Positions 24,848-34,513 of a DNA stretch of 41,666 bases are shown one piece after another (positions within the stretch are counted from its first letter, which is position 1; every line of letters starts with the position of its first letter). The stretch is from Candidatus Azobacteroides sp. GTDB lineage: Bacteria > Bacteroidota > Bacteroidia > Bacteroidales > WRGA01. The notes beneath the pieces were generated by a model. It worked only from the letters and a program-made list of their open reading frames with translations. It searched no databases and was not told the origin of the DNA. Location: NCBI GenBank assembly GCA_021201815.1, contig JAJQEC010000129.1, forward strand, positions 1 to 41,666. The letters run 5' to 3'. A program made the position numbers and the translations under genes.

Positions 24848-27460
24848 CTACTTCCCTTTAATCAGCCGTTTTATCTCATTCAGTTTATTTAATGCCTCTA
24901 CCGGTGTCAGGTTATTGATGTCCAGGTTTTTCAGTTCGTCGGAAATTTGTGTCAGTACCGGATCATCCAGTTGGAAGAAGCTCAATTGAAGGCCTTCCCT
25001 TTGTTTGGCAATATCTTTTACCGGTTTAGCGATTCCATTCTTGCGGTTATCACTTTCCAGTTGCTTCAGGATTTCATTAGAACGCTTCACAATGCTCTGC
25101 GGCATACCTGCCATTTTCGCTACATGAATACCGAAACTATGTTCGCTTCCTCCTTTTACAAGTTTCCGGAGGAAAATAACTTTGTTCTCCAGTTCTTTTA
25201 CCGATACATTGTAATTCTTTACTCGTTTGAATGATTTTGCCATTTCATTCAGTTCATGATAATGGGTAGCAAAAAGGGTTTTTGCTTTGGCCCTGGGATG
25301 TTCATGGATATATTCCACGATTGCCCAGGCAATGGAGATTCCATCATAAGTACTGGTACCTCTTCCCAATTCGTCAAAGAGGATTAGGCTCCGGGGAGAA
25401 ATATTGTTCAGGATATCGGCCGCTTCATTCATTTCTACCATAAAAGTTGATTCTCCCAGTGAAATATTATCCGAAGCTCCCACACGAGTGAATATTTTAT
25501 CTGTGAGCCCTATTTTAGCACTTTCTGCGGGCACAAAACATCCTATCTGTGCCATCAGTACAATCAAAGCGGTTTGTCTTAACAACGCGGATTTACCGGC
25601 CATATTGGGTCCGGTAATAATAATGACCTGCGTTTTATCACTATCCAGATACACATCGTTGGCAATATATGGCTCTCCGATAGGAAGCTGCTTTTCAATA
25701 ACCGGATGCCTTCCCTGTTTGATATCAATAATCAGGCTGTCATTCAGTTCCGGACGAATGTATTTATTTTCCTGTGCGGTTTTAGCAAACGACAGTAAAC
25801 AGTCTAACCGTGCAATTAAATTGGCATTTAACTGAATAGCAGGAATATAATCCAACAGGCTAAGGGTGAGTTCATTGAATATCTGGCTTTCCAGGGACAG
25901 GATTTTTTCTTCCGCACCCAGAATTTTCTCTTCATATTGCTTTAATTCCTCGGTAATATACCTTTCCGCATTTACCAGTGTCTGTTTCCGGATCCATTCT
26001 TCCAGAACCTTATCTTTGTGGGTATTCCTTACTTCAATGTAATACCCGAACACATTATTGAAACTAATCTTCAGGCTGGGTATTCCGGTTCGTTCGCTTT
26101 CCCGTTGCTGGATCTGCAGGAGATAATCTTTTCCGGAGTGAGCAATATCTCTTAATTCATCCAGTTCTGCATTGATGCCCCGCTGAATTACATTTCCACG
26201 GTTGACCAGTGCCGGTGGGTCCGGATTAATCGTTTTTTCAATAGTATCCCGTATCGTAGCACAGAGATTTATTTGTTCGCCGATTCGCAGCAGGCTTTTT
26301 TCCTCTGAGCTACTGCAAAGGTTTTTAATAGGTTCAATGGCCGAAAGGGCTACTTTTAATTGTACGATTTCTCTGGGAGAAATTCTTCCTACGGCTGCTT
26401 TGGAAATAATTCTTTCCAGGTCACCGATCAGGGTCAGGTGTTGGTCAATTTCATCTTTTATCTCCGGATGCCTGAAAAAATATTCCACGACGTCCAACCG
26501 TTCATTGATAGGAGAAATATCTTTTAATGGAAAGATAATCCATCTTTTCAGCATGCGGGCACCCATCGGGCTTACTGTCCGGTCAATAATATCCATCAGG
26601 CTTTTCCCATCTTCGTTCATGGTGGAAATTAATTCCAGGCTACGGGCAGTAAATTTATCTAATCTGACAAACCGGTCCGCTTCAATTCGGGAAAGGCTTG
26701 TGATATGGCTGATCTGATGATGTTGGGTAATGTCAAGGTATTGGAAGATCGCTCCTGCAGCTACGATTCCATTCTGGAGGTTTTCGACCCCGAATCCTTT
26801 CAGGTTTTTTGTTTCGAAGTGCTTAAGCAGGCGTTCACGGGCTACATCATACTGGAATACCCAGTCTTCCATCTCATAAGTAAAAAACTTATTGCCGAAA
26901 TTTTCTTCGAATAATTTCCGTTTGCTTCTTTCTATAAGGATTTCTTTCGGTGCAAAGCTGTTCAACAGTTTATCTACATAATCGAATGTATTCTCTGCCG
27001 TAAGAAATTCTCCTGTAGAAACATCCAGAAAAGAAACGCCACAGGTATTTTTATTGAAGTGAACACTGGCAAGAAAGTTATTTTCCTTATGGTTTAATAT
27101 ATTATCATTGATGGAAACTCCCGGAGTTACCAGTTCTGTAATCCCACGTTTGACAATTTTCTTTGTCATTTTCGGATCTTCCAGTTGTTCACAGATGGCT
27201 ACCCGTTTTCCGGCACGCACTAATTTAGGAAGATAATTATCCAGCGCATGATGCGGAAAGCCTGCCAGTTCTACAAACTGAGCGGCACCGTTTGCCCGGC
27301 GGGTTAATGTAATCCCCAGTATCTCAGCAGCAGCAACTGCATCTTCTGAAAAAGTTTCGTAAAAATCTCCTACACGGAATAATAAAATTGCGTCCGGATG
27401 TTGCCCTTTAATTTGCAGGTATTGTTTCATTAAAGGAGTTTCAACCACAGATTTTGCCAC
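24848..27460 (-). CDS. mutS: DNA mismatch repair protein MutS
   Basis: An 870-residue mismatch-recognition ATPase, the normal length. The N-terminal mismatch-binding domain starts [20 protein letters not shown] and contains [10 protein letters not shown] with the Phe and Glu that contact the mispair. The core and clamp domains follow. The C-terminal ATPase has Walker [15 protein letters not shown], the signature region [17 protein letters not shown], Walker [17 protein letters not shown] and [10 protein letters not shown]. The last 40 residues match the C-terminal oligomerisation tail ([14 protein letters not shown]). It recruits MutL to start repair. About 315 bases separate it from recA. 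The -7 box upstream (AAACTTTG near 27489-27496 on the minus strand) has one mismatch. Confidence 0.98.
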   Translation of the reverse strand: MAKSVVETPLMKQYLQIKGQHPDAILLFRVGDFYETFSEDAVAAAEILGITLTRRANGAAQFVELAGFPHHALDNYLPKLVRAGKRVAICEQLEDPKMTKKIVKRGITELVTPGVSINDNILNHKENNFLASVHFNKNTCGVSFLDVSTGEFLTAENTFDYVDKLLNSFAPKEILIERSKRKLFEENFGNKFFTYEMEDWVFQYDVARERLLKHFETKNLKGFGVENLQNGIVAAGAIFQYLDITQHHQISHITSLSRIEADRFVRLDKFTARSLELISTMNEDGKSLMDIIDRTVSPMGARMLKRWIIFPLKDISPINERLDVVEYFFRHPEIKDEIDQHLTLIGDLERIISKAAVGRISPREIVQLKVALSAIEPIKNLCSSSEEKSLLRIGEQINLCATIRDTIEKTINPDPPALVNRGNVIQRGINAELDELRDIAHSGKDYLLQIQQRESERTGIPSLKISFNNVFGYYIEVRNTHKDKVLEEWIRKQTLVNAERYITEELKQYEEKILGAEEKILSLESQIFNELTLSLLDYIPAIQLNANLIARLDCLLSFAKTAQENKYIRPELNDSLIIDIKQGRHPVIEKQLPIGEPYIANDVYLDSDKTQVIIITGPNMAGKSALLRQTALIVLMAQIGCFVPAESAKIGLTDKIFTRVGASDNISLGESTFMVEMNEAADILNNISPRSLILFDELGRGTSTYDGISIAWAIVEYIHEHPRAKAKTLFATHYHELNEMAKSFKRVKNYNVSVKELENKVIFLRKLVKGGSEHSFGIHVAKMAGMPQSIVKRSNEILKQLESDNRKNGIAKPVKDIAKQREGLQLSFFQLDDPVLTQISDELKNLDINNLTPVEALNKLNEIKRLIKGK

Positions 27461-27705
27461 GTTTTTATAATTATTAAAAGATTAAGCTCAAAGTTTTAAA
27501 ATAAAAGAAAACAGCGGGCCGGATACATGCCTGCTTATCTCCACACAAAAATAATTTATATTTATCTTTAAATAAAGAAAAAAGAATCTTTTATTTCTAA
27601 AGAGATGGCTTAATTATTTCAGCAGGAAGGTGTTAAAAGGTTATTTCGGATGCATAAAAATAATATCCGGAATAGAACGAGAAATATTGAAAAGAAAAAT
27701 TTCCA
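27461..27705. other. Gene-free stretch between mutS and the recA terminator
   Basis: AT-rich spacer that holds the likely mutS promoter region (minus strand). I see no ORF worth calling and no RNA gene. Confidence 0.5.
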
Positions 27706-27754
27706 TTAAAAAAATCGGAAGTGGAACTTCCCTTGGGAAATTCCGGCTTCCGAT
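27706..27754 (-). terminator. Rho-independent terminator of recA
   Basis: Read on the minus strand: an outer 8-bp stem (27747-27754 with 27714-27721) and an inner 10-bp stem with one G-T pair closed by a short loop, then a run of seven T. It lies about 22 bases after the recA stop. Confidence 0.9.
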
Positions 27755-27775
27755 ATAAGGAACATAGAAACTGTT

Positions 27776-28786
27776 TTATTTTAAAGCTTCCATGATTTTA
27801 GCATACAATTCTTCTGCCAGTTCCGGATTATCTTTGATCATTTGTTTGGAAGCATCCCGTCCCTGAGCCAGTTTTGTATCCTGATAACTGTACCAGGATC
27901 CACTTTTCTTGATTACACCGGCTTCTACACCCAGGTCGATAATTTCTCCGGTAAGGGAAATTCCTTCACCGAACATAATATCGAACTCTGCTTTCCGGAA
28001 AGGAGGGGCTACTTTATTTTTAACCACTTTCACCCGGGTCTGGTTTCCTTTTACTTCATCTCCATCTTTCAGTTGGCCGATACGGCGGATATCCAGACGT
28101 ACGGATGCATAGAATTTCAATGCGTTTCCTCCGGTAGTGGTTTCCGGATTTCCGAACATCACACCGATTTTTTCCCGTAACTGGTTAATAAAAATACAGG
28201 TCGTATTTGTTTTATTGATAGCTGCCGTTAATTTACGCAGTGCCTGTGACATTAACCGTGCCTGTAATCCCATTTTGGAATCACCCATTTCTCCTTCCAG
28301 CTCTGCTTTCGGGGTAAGGGCAGCTACGGAGTCAATTACGATAATATCAATCGCATAGGAGCGGATTAATTGCTCGGCAATTTCCAGCGCCTGTTCTCCA
28401 CTGTCGGGCTGAGAAATATAAAGGTTCTCTACATCTACTCCGAGTTTTTCCGCGTAAAAACGGTCAAAAGCATGCTCCGCATCAATAATTGCCGCTACTC
28501 CTCCTGCTTTTTGTGCTTCTGCAATGGCATGGATGGCCAGCGTGGTTTTACCGGAAGATTCGGGACCGAATATTTCAATCACCCTTCCACGGGGATATCC
28601 ACCGACACCCAACGCAGCATTTAATCCAAGGGAACCACTGGGGATTACTTCTACTTCTTCCACTATATCGTCTCCCATCTTCATAATAGAACCTTTTCCG
28701 TACGCTTTTTCTATTTTATCCATAGCTGCCTGCAGCGCTTTCAGCTTTTCGTTTGCCGGCATTTGTTTGTTTTCTTTTTCAGACAT
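27776..28786 (-). CDS. recA: Recombinase RecA
   Basis: A 336-residue recombinase that forms filaments on single-stranded DNA, drives strand exchange and triggers the SOS response where a LexA is present. Walker A is GPESSGKTT, with the RecA signature [12 protein letters not shown]. Walker B is [20 protein letters not shown], loop L1 is [20 protein letters not shown], and loop L2 is [20 protein letters not shown]. The C-terminal domain ends in a short acidic helix region, [13 protein letters not shown]. Length is normal. ruvB ends 48 bases upstream in the same direction, so both repair genes may share a transcript that stops at the strong terminator. Confidence 0.98.
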   Translation of the reverse strand: MSEKENKQMPANEKLKALQAAMDKIEKAYGKGSIMKMGDDIVEEVEVIPSGSLGLNAALGVGGYPRGRVIEIFGPESSGKTTLAIHAIAEAQKAGGVAAIIDAEHAFDRFYAEKLGVDVENLYISQPDSGEQALEIAEQLIRSYAIDIIVIDSVAALTPKAELEGEMGDSKMGLQARLMSQALRKLTAAINKTNTTCIFINQLREKIGVMFGNPETTTGGNALKFYASVRLDIRRIGQLKDGDEVKGNQTRVKVVKNKVAPPFRKAEFDIMFGEGISLTGEIIDLGVEAGVIKKSGSWYSYQDTKLAQGRDASKQMIKDNPELAEELYAKIMEALK

Positions 28787-28834
28787 TTTTTAAATTGAGT
28801 TTAGTTACAATTTAAGTGTAAATAAATAATTGAA

Positions 28835-29857
28835 TTAAAACAAAGATCCTTGTTGTGAGAATCTGTTTCTTCCTAAATGTTTAAATGCTAATTCTGTTAC
28901 TTCCCTTCCTCTGGGAGTTCGTTTTATAAATCCTTCTTTTATCAGAAAAGGCTCATAGACTTCTTCGATTGTTCCCGGGTCTTCCCCGAGTGCTGTCGCA
29001 ATCGTAGTGATTCCTACCGGACCACCATGAAACTTGTCAATGATAATGGAAAGAATCTTATTATCAATCTCATCCAGACCATATTTATCAATATTCAATG
29101 CTTCCAGAGAATACCGGGCCATTTCCATATCGATCTTACCGTTTCCTTTCACCTGGGCAAAATCCCTGACTCTTCTTAAAAGAGCATTGGCAATACGGGG
29201 CGTACCACGGCTGCGCGAAGCTATTTCGCCAGCAGCTTGTTCGGAGCAGGGAACCTGCAGTATCTTTGCAGACCGGAGGATAATTCCCATCAAAATGGCA
29301 TTATCATAATATTCCAGGTGGCAATTGATTCCGAAACGTGCCCTCAGGGGACTGGTTAATAACCCGCTTCTGGTAGTTGCTCCTACCAGGGTAAACGGAT
29401 TTAGTTCGATCTGTATGGAACGTGCACTCGGACCTTTGTCGATCATAATGTCGATCCGGTAATCCTCCATAGCTGAATACAGATATTCTTCCACAACCGG
29501 ACTTAACCGGTGTATTTCATCAATAAAAAGTACATCATTTGGTTCTAACCCCGTCAATACTCCTGCAAGGTCTCCCGGTTTATCCAATACAGGACCGGAA
29601 GTAATTTTAAACCCTACATTCAATTCATTTGCAATAATGTTTGAAAGTGTGGTTTTTCCAAGACCCGGAGGTCCATGCAGTAAGACATGATCCAGTGATT
29701 CTCCTCTCATTCTGGCAGCCGTAACAAAAATGCGCAGATTTTCTACTACTTTTTCCTGCCCGCTGAAATCACCAAAACGCAAAGGTCGCAGTGCTTTTTC
29801 AAACTCCCTTTCCGATTCATTTAATTGTTGATTTCTTATATCAAAATCCTCATTCAT
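28835..29857 (-). CDS. ruvB: Holliday junction branch migration ATPase RuvB
   Basis: A 340-residue AAA+ motor that, with RuvA, drives branch migration of Holliday junctions. After an N-terminal [20 protein letters not shown] come Walker [21 protein letters not shown], Walker [20 protein letters not shown], sensor 1 in [20 protein letters not shown] with the Arg finger, and a winged-helix C-terminal domain ([20 protein letters not shown], then [14 protein letters not shown]). Length is typical. It has its own promoter and probably heads an operon with recA. Confidence 0.98.
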   Translation of the reverse strand: MNEDFDIRNQQLNESEREFEKALRPLRFGDFSGQEKVVENLRIFVTAARMRGESLDHVLLHGPPGLGKTTLSNIIANELNVGFKITSGPVLDKPGDLAGVLTGLEPNDVLFIDEIHRLSPVVEEYLYSAMEDYRIDIMIDKGPSARSIQIELNPFTLVGATTRSGLLTSPLRARFGINCHLEYYDNAILMGIILRSAKILQVPCSEQAAGEIASRSRGTPRIANALLRRVRDFAQVKGNGKIDMEMARYSLEALNIDKYGLDEIDNKILSIIIDKFHGGPVGITTIATALGEDPGTIEEVYEPFLIKEGFIKRTPRGREVTELAFKHLGRNRFSQQGSLF

Positions 29858-29873
29858 ATTTCTTAGAAACTTA

Positions 29874-29881
29874 CAAAGATA
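29874..29881 (-). promoter_or_regulatory. ruvB promoter -7 element
   Basis: TATCTTTG on the minus strand, a full match to TAnnTTTG, 16 bases before the ruvB start codon. The expected TTTG at -33 is not clear. The short leader would be near 10 bases. Confidence 0.5.
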
Positions 29882-30217
29882 ATCATTTTACGCCTTATAT
29901 AGAAGAATTTATAGGGTTATTTGGTAGTTAAAGTTTATTAGGGGAAGTAAAAAATATATTATAAAGATTAAAAGAATCGAAGGCCCAAATTCAATCTGCA
30001 GATCGTGAATTCTATCAGTGGAAATGCAGGTAAAGATATCGGAAAAAAGGAGAAAATAAAAGAAGGTGTTTGGTGAATCCGGAGACATATCGTAAGTTTG
30101 TGGAATAAGTTTTATTTCTTTTTTGTATGAAAATTATTCTATCGCTGTTTCCTGCAAACTTCCTGATTCCGCAAGTGTTTTTTTAAGAAAGGAATACAGA
30201 GAATAAAAAAATAAATT
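29882..30217. other. Gene-free divergent region between ruvB and the MBL-fold gene
   Basis: It carries the divergent promoters of ruvB (minus strand) and of the MBL-fold gene (plus strand, 30069-30100). Nothing else recognisable is present. Confidence 0.5.
30069..30100 (+). promoter_or_regulatory. Promoter of the MBL-fold/VOC pair
   Basis: TTTG at 30069-30072, 20 bases, TAAGTTTG at 30093-30100: a full match in sequence and spacing to the Bacteroidota promoter pattern. The leader would be about 110 bases. Confidence 0.6.
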
Positions 30218-30937
30218 ATGAAACTGACTTACATATATCATAGTGGTTTTGCCATCGAAAGTGATAAGATCATTGTAATTATTGATTTTTTTAAAGATAC
30301 GGAAGCTCGGAAAAAAGGCATGGTATATGACCATTTATTGAAATCAGAAAAAAGAATATATGTTCTTTCTTCGCATGTGCATCCCGACCATTTTAACCGG
30401 GAAGTTCTTGATTGGAGAGAAATTCATCCGTATATCCGGTATATTTTTTCCGAGGATATTTTACAGGCGGGAAAAGCCGGAAAGGAAGATGCCTGTTTCC
30501 TGAAACAGGGAGAGGGGTATGAGGATGAGTATATAAAAATCAGGGCATATGGTTCTACGGATATAGGCATTTCCTTCCTGATCCGGCTCGAAGAAAAAAT
30601 CATTTTTCATGCCGGGGATCTTAATAACTGGCATTGGAAAGATGAAATACCGGAGGAAGAAGCCCGGAGATATGAAAATGCTTTCCTTAAGAAGGTAGAG
30701 TTGCTGACTGCTGATTACAAAGAACTGGATTTACTGCTTTTTCCTATCGATCCAAGATTGGGCAGGGAATATATGCTGGGAGCTCAGCAAATACTGGACC
30801 GCATTCGGGTCGCAGTTTTTTCGCCGATGCATTTCGGACAGAATTATGCGGAAGCAGCCTCTTTCCGCACGTATGCGGAATCAAAAAATGTTCGTTTTAT
30901 CGAATGGACACATAAAGGACAGAGTATTAACTTTTAA
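30218..30937 (+). CDS. MBL-fold metallohydrolase
   Basis: A 239-residue metallo-beta-lactamase-fold protein with no signal peptide, so cytoplasmic. The metal-binding motif SSHVHPDHF gives His53, His55, Asp57 and His58. Further ligands are likely the His in IIFHAGDLNNWHW (about residue 131, with Asp) and SPMHFGQNY near the C-terminus. It resembles the UlaG/RNase Z-like group (MKLTYIYHSGFAIESD at the start) and Bacteroidota hydrolases of unknown substrate. The VOC protein gene starts 11 bases after its stop, so the two are one operon. Confidence 0.88.
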   Translation: MKLTYIYHSGFAIESDKIIVIIDFFKDTEARKKGMVYDHLLKSEKRIYVLSSHVHPDHFNREVLDWREIHPYIRYIFSEDILQAGKAGKEDACFLKQGEGYEDEYIKIRAYGSTDIGISFLIRLEEKIIFHAGDLNNWHWKDEIPEEEARRYENAFLKKVELLTADYKELDLLLFPIDPRLGREYMLGAQQILDRIRVAVFSPMHFGQNYAEAASFRTYAESKNVRFIEWTHKGQSINF

Positions 30938-30947
30938 AATAAAGAAG

Positions 30948-31334
30948 ATGAAGATAAAAAGTAAGTTTGACCATTACAATTTTAATGTGCTGGATCTGGA
31001 TAAAAGCCTTTCTTTTTACGAAAAAGCACTGGGTTTTAAAGAGCATAGAAGAAAAGAGGCTTCAGATGGTTCTTTTATTCTTGTTTATCTTTCCGATGGA
31101 TATGATTCCGGTTTTACACTGGAATTGACCTGGTTGCGGGATAGGAAGGAACCTTATAACTTGGGAGAAAATGAAATTCATTTATGTGTAAGGGTGCCTG
31201 GAGATTATGATGAGGTACGCAATTACCACAAAGAAATGAATTGTATATGTTACGAAAATACGGAGATGGGACTTTATTTCATTAATGACCCGGATGGATA
31301 CTGGATTGAGGTCTTACCTCTGGAAGAGAAATAG
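30948..31334 (+). CDS. VOC-family protein (glyoxalase/lactoylglutathione lyase-like)
   Basis: About 128 residues, starting at 30948 (MKIKSKFDHYNFNVLDLDKS). A longer upstream reading only overlaps the MBL gene and is not preferred. It has two beta-alpha-beta-beta-beta modules: FDHYNFNVLDLDKSLSFYEK and later NEIHLCVRVPGDYDEVRNYH. Metal-ligand positions are His9, a Glu near residue 56 (FTLELTW), His in EIHLCV and Glu in YWIEVLPL. That pattern and YFINDPDGYWIEV fit glyoxalase I, which detoxifies methylglyoxal with a thiol cofactor; another VOC activity is possible. It is in an operon with the MBL-fold hydrolase, which hints at a glyoxalase I/II-like pair, an inference only. Confidence 0.85.
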   Translation: MKIKSKFDHYNFNVLDLDKSLSFYEKALGFKEHRRKEASDGSFILVYLSDGYDSGFTLELTWLRDRKEPYNLGENEIHLCVRVPGDYDEVRNYHKEMNCICYENTEMGLYFINDPDGYWIEVLPLEEK

Positions 31335-31352
31335 TTTAAAAGTATAAATTAG

Positions 31353-31392
31353 AAAGGGGCTGTCCAATTTCCCGGTCAAGCCCCTTTTTATT
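31353..31392 (+). terminator. Rho-independent terminator after the VOC gene
   Basis: A 9-bp stem AAAGGGGCT (31353-31361) with 31379-31387, a 17-base loop, then a T-rich tract. Confidence 0.85.
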
Positions 31393-31489
31393 TTATATTT
31401 CGATAAAATCAGGATCTTCCCATGCCTCTGATCACAATACAATGTGGCACCACAAAGGAATGGAAATATTTTAAAGATTCACTGAGAAA

Positions 31490-32674
31490 TTATTTCACAT
31501 AACCGATCCATGTACCTTTTTTCCAGAGAGTTTCTAGCGGTCCCTGTTTATGAGATAATAACCATTTATAACTGAATACCAGTTGGATACTAAAAATGAC
31601 TACTCCAATCAGCAAAGATTGTGTGGCTCCGGTATATTGATATAACCCGAACCCGAATCCATAATAAGTAATAACTCCCATAATTGATTGACCAATATAA
31701 TTGGTAAGGGTCATCCTGCCATAAGGAATGATAAACTTCTGGGCTTTATATCCATCCTTTCTGAACCATAGGAGCACAAAGCCGGAAACCAGAAAAGCCA
31801 TAAAAGAAAAATTAGACAAGGAATAAAAAATGATATTCAAAGGTAAAAACATGGATTCTGTTGTGACAAATTCCGGAAGGTATGTCCTTATCAGAAAAAG
31901 TGGAATGAAAGCCGGTAATGAATAAAAAATAATTTTTTTCCAAAAGATAACTGAAGCCGGATTTTTCAGAAAATACTCTTTCCTCCCCAATAACATACCA
32001 AACATAAAAAGAGCAGCAGTCTGAAAAAGCCTTCCGTTTTCTACCTGCCACAGATTACTAAAAAGCTGGCCGGCAGAAATGTTAGTCCGCAATACCTCCG
32101 AAAAGGTTCCGTTCATAGTCGCTTCTTCCGCTGTTTTAGCAAAAATCTGGAAATAATATCCATAACTTATTACTTCCGGATTAAACCATGCATAGACCAC
32201 CCGTATCCATTCTTGTGGCTGTAATAAGCAAATGATAGCAAGAATAAGCACCGTTTTATTTTTCATGCGGGATACCGGAATCAGAATCAGGCCAACTACC
32301 GCATAAAGCAACAATATATCTCCGTTATAAAATAATGCATGCAGTTGAGAAAACAAGAATAACAGGAACATTCTCCAGGCAAATCTTTTCCTGAAATCTA
32401 TTCCTCTTCTTGCTGCATTCCGGAACTGGATATAAAAACTGAAACCGAATAACAGAGAAAAAGTCGCGTATGCCTTTCCTGCCAGAAGAAAAAAGGTAAT
32501 ATCCCATACTTTTTTATCCAGCCAAATAAGCCAGCTAGGAAGATTCTCAGGAAGGAAAAAAATATTATAATGTTCCACATTATGGAGTAAAACGATAGCA
32601 AGGAGCGCAAATCCCCTTAAAGAATCAACTACTTCGAGTCGTTGATTTGTTCCGCCTGAGTGTGAAGCTTTCAT
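31490..32674 (-). CDS. DUF418 (YeiB-type) integral membrane protein
   Basis: About 394 residues from the preferred start at 32674 (MKASHSGGTNQRLEVVDSLR), where the family's opening RLEVVDSLRGFALLAIVLLH follows. The frame is open 30 codons further up (to 32764), but that part looks like a leader and holds a promoter-like sequence. The protein has about ten hydrophobic segments and a C-terminal DUF418 domain (LTNYIGQSIMGVITYYGFGF, and near the end KQGPLETLWKKGTW). Some family members resemble acyltransferase-3 proteins. Function is unknown; it is an inner membrane protein. Confidence 0.82.
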   Translation of the reverse strand: MKASHSGGTNQRLEVVDSLRGFALLAIVLLHNVEHYNIFFLPENLPSWLIWLDKKVWDITFFLLAGKAYATFSLLFGFSFYIQFRNAARRGIDFRKRFAWRMFLLFLFSQLHALFYNGDILLLYAVVGLILIPVSRMKNKTVLILAIICLLQPQEWIRVVYAWFNPEVISYGYYFQIFAKTAEEATMNGTFSEVLRTNISAGQLFSNLWQVENGRLFQTAALFMFGMLLGRKEYFLKNPASVIFWKKIIFYSLPAFIPLFLIRTYLPEFVTTESMFLPLNIIFYSLSNFSFMAFLVSGFVLLWFRKDGYKAQKFIIPYGRMTLTNYIGQSIMGVITYYGFGFGLYQYTGATQSLLIGVVIFSIQLVFSYKWLLSHKQGPLETLWKKGTWIGYVK

Positions 32675-32707
32675 GCCATACAAAGTAAAAGGTTTTAGAA
32701 ATGCCTG

Positions 32708-32740
32708 CGAATATACTATTTTATTTTGCATTTTTTCAAA
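32708..32740 (-). promoter_or_regulatory. Candidate promoter of the DUF418 gene
   Basis: On the minus strand: TTTG (32740-32737), about 21 bases, then TATATTCG (32715-32708), one mismatch to TAnnTTTG. Its position inside the longer reading frame supports translation from the ATG at 32674. Confidence 0.35.
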
Positions 32741-32985
32741 CTCCGATAAATAACATCTATCCATTTGTTGGAAGAAAAAGGATTTTACTCATACATGTTT
32801 GTTAACCGGAAGGGTAAAATTGCATCGGCTGTTCATTCTCTTACCCATAGGAAACAATTTAACAGGCAGATAAAGGCTGTTTTATAAAATACAATGAATA
32901 GGTTCGTATTTCTTTTTTATGACAGAGACTGGATTTCTTGTCAGTTTTCATAAATTAACACTCGATGGAATATAATTTGTCTAAA

Positions 32986-34176
32986 TCAACTTTTACTTTT
33001 ATTAGTTTTTGTCATCAGCAATAATAAATACCTGATAGATCTGACTGTTAAAATTCCCGCGAGAGGTAGAAATGCCGGGTTAAATACCTGAGGCAGAATT
33101 TTCCATGCAGGAAGGAATAGGAGAAGTATAATGGTGTTTATCCCCATGTAGAATCCGACAAATTTGCTATACGGTTTGTAAAGTAGAGCAAATGCGACAA
33201 TAAGATGAAACGGATGAACCCAGATAAGGGAATAATTGGGATATACTCCCGGATGAATAGAAATAAAACTTAGAAAAGCAACGACACAACCTGCTAATCC
33301 GTAAATAGCGAACAATACGATATCCAGCCAACGGAAATATTTTTTGCGGAAAATCTCCCATATAGTTACAAGAAGAATAATAGCATACAAGATCCAGCAG
33401 ATAACCTGCGGATTGGTATCTTTTGGGGTGTTTCCGGCAGGGTGGGAGGGAACAAGAGTAATGGTGGAAGCAACAAGCTTTCTGGAGTTCCCATCCGGAG
33501 AGACAATCGTAGCCTGTGCAAACACCTCCATTAATTTATCCGGTAAAAACAACTGGGGTTCTTGCCCGATCGGTTTATCTATCGGTGCACCCAAAGCCAG
33601 GTCTATCCCGAAAATCAGCCAGCGATGATTGCGGTTGCAATAATGAATCAACTTACGGAAAGTCGTTTTGGGCAGAATGTCCGGATATTCAATAACTCCC
33701 TCTATCTCCTTTTCAATAAGAATTCTTGGCCGTGTGGAACAGTTATCATAAAAGAAGTTATAAAGATATTCCCTGTTCTGTGGCAGGTGATTTTCCAAAA
33801 GGGCTTCCCATATTCGCTGTTTCTCTCCGGGATTCAGGTTCAGTATCTGTTCGGTCACTCCGGAGCCTCTTCGGATATATTCCCGCAGAAAGTTTTCAAA
33901 CTCCGTGGTTCCCAATACATACATGGTATGGCCTTTAGCAAAACGGTAAATAAAAAAAGGAGTATCAAAATCAAAGACACCATAGTTGAAGGCTACATCT
34001 ATTTCATTGACAGAGTCAGTTACCCGTAATGCAGTATGTCCGTAGAGCGCATATACCCGGTCTGCCGGATCGCAGGTAATGAGGCTTATGCTTGCAGAGT
34101 CCGAGAGTGCAAGGAACTGTGCGGAAAGGTGAAAAGAAGAAATAAGAATGGCAAATAGAAGGATCCGTTTTTTCAT
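32986..34176 (-). CDS. DUF4105/Lnb-family membrane protein
   Basis: A 396-residue protein with a signal peptide (MKKRILLFAILISSFHLSAQ). The periplasmic DUF4105 (Lnb N-terminal) domain follows: SLITCDPADRVYALYGHTAL holds a conserved His47 and LYNFFYDNCSTRPRILIEKE a conserved Cys146, a likely Cys/His catalytic pair. The C-terminal part (about 235-390) has four to five membrane helices (ICWILYAIILLVTIWEIF, then a second pair and HPFHLIVAFALLYKPYSKF). This layout is that of the family tied to lipoprotein N-acylation (Lnb) in Bacteroidota; I recall that link and have not verified it. It stands alone with its own promoter. Confidence 0.85.
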   Translation of the reverse strand: MKKRILLFAILISSFHLSAQFLALSDSASISLITCDPADRVYALYGHTALRVTDSVNEIDVAFNYGVFDFDTPFFIYRFAKGHTMYVLGTTEFENFLREYIRRGSGVTEQILNLNPGEKQRIWEALLENHLPQNREYLYNFFYDNCSTRPRILIEKEIEGVIEYPDILPKTTFRKLIHYCNRNHRWLIFGIDLALGAPIDKPIGQEPQLFLPDKLMEVFAQATIVSPDGNSRKLVASTITLVPSHPAGNTPKDTNPQVICWILYAIILLVTIWEIFRKKYFRWLDIVLFAIYGLAGCVVAFLSFISIHPGVYPNYSLIWVHPFHLIVAFALLYKPYSKFVGFYMGINTIILLLFLPAWKILPQVFNPAFLPLAGILTVRSIRYLLLLMTKTNKSKS

Positions 34177-34513
34177 TTTAACAAGGGAAACTTTATAATA
34201 ATATGCAAATGTACTATTTTTAAAATAGTCTTCTTTTACCTTTGTTAGAAAGTAAGAGAGGAATTGAATTGTTTTTCCTATAATAATTGTCCGAATAATT
34301 TAATGTTTACCTGTAGAATGAATATTTTCAACTCATGGGTGATGACTTAAAACTATTATCCGGTTTTCTTTTCTGTATCCGATTAATGTAACAGGAGAAA
34401 TAAGCTATTAAGGAAAGGCAGAAGTTTAAAAAAGTTTATTAATAGAAAAAGAATAGCAGCATTCATTACCGGTAGTTTCCCGTTCTACATCAAATCCGAC
34501 CGTATTCCGTTTT
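34177..34513. other. Gene-free stretch between the DUF4105 gene and the M16 peptidase gene
   Basis: It holds a minus-strand -7 element TACATTTG (34206-34213) about 30 bases before the DUF4105 start, an adjacent A/T-rich palindrome (34213-34229), and a plus-strand TACCTTTG (34237-34244) with no gene after it. I see no ORF worth calling. Confidence 0.5.
34206..34213 (-). promoter_or_regulatory. -7 element of the DUF4105/Lnb gene
   Basis: TACATTTG on the minus strand, a full match to TAnnTTTG, followed by C as is common. It lies 29 bases before the start codon. A short A/T palindrome lies just upstream. Confidence 0.5.
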
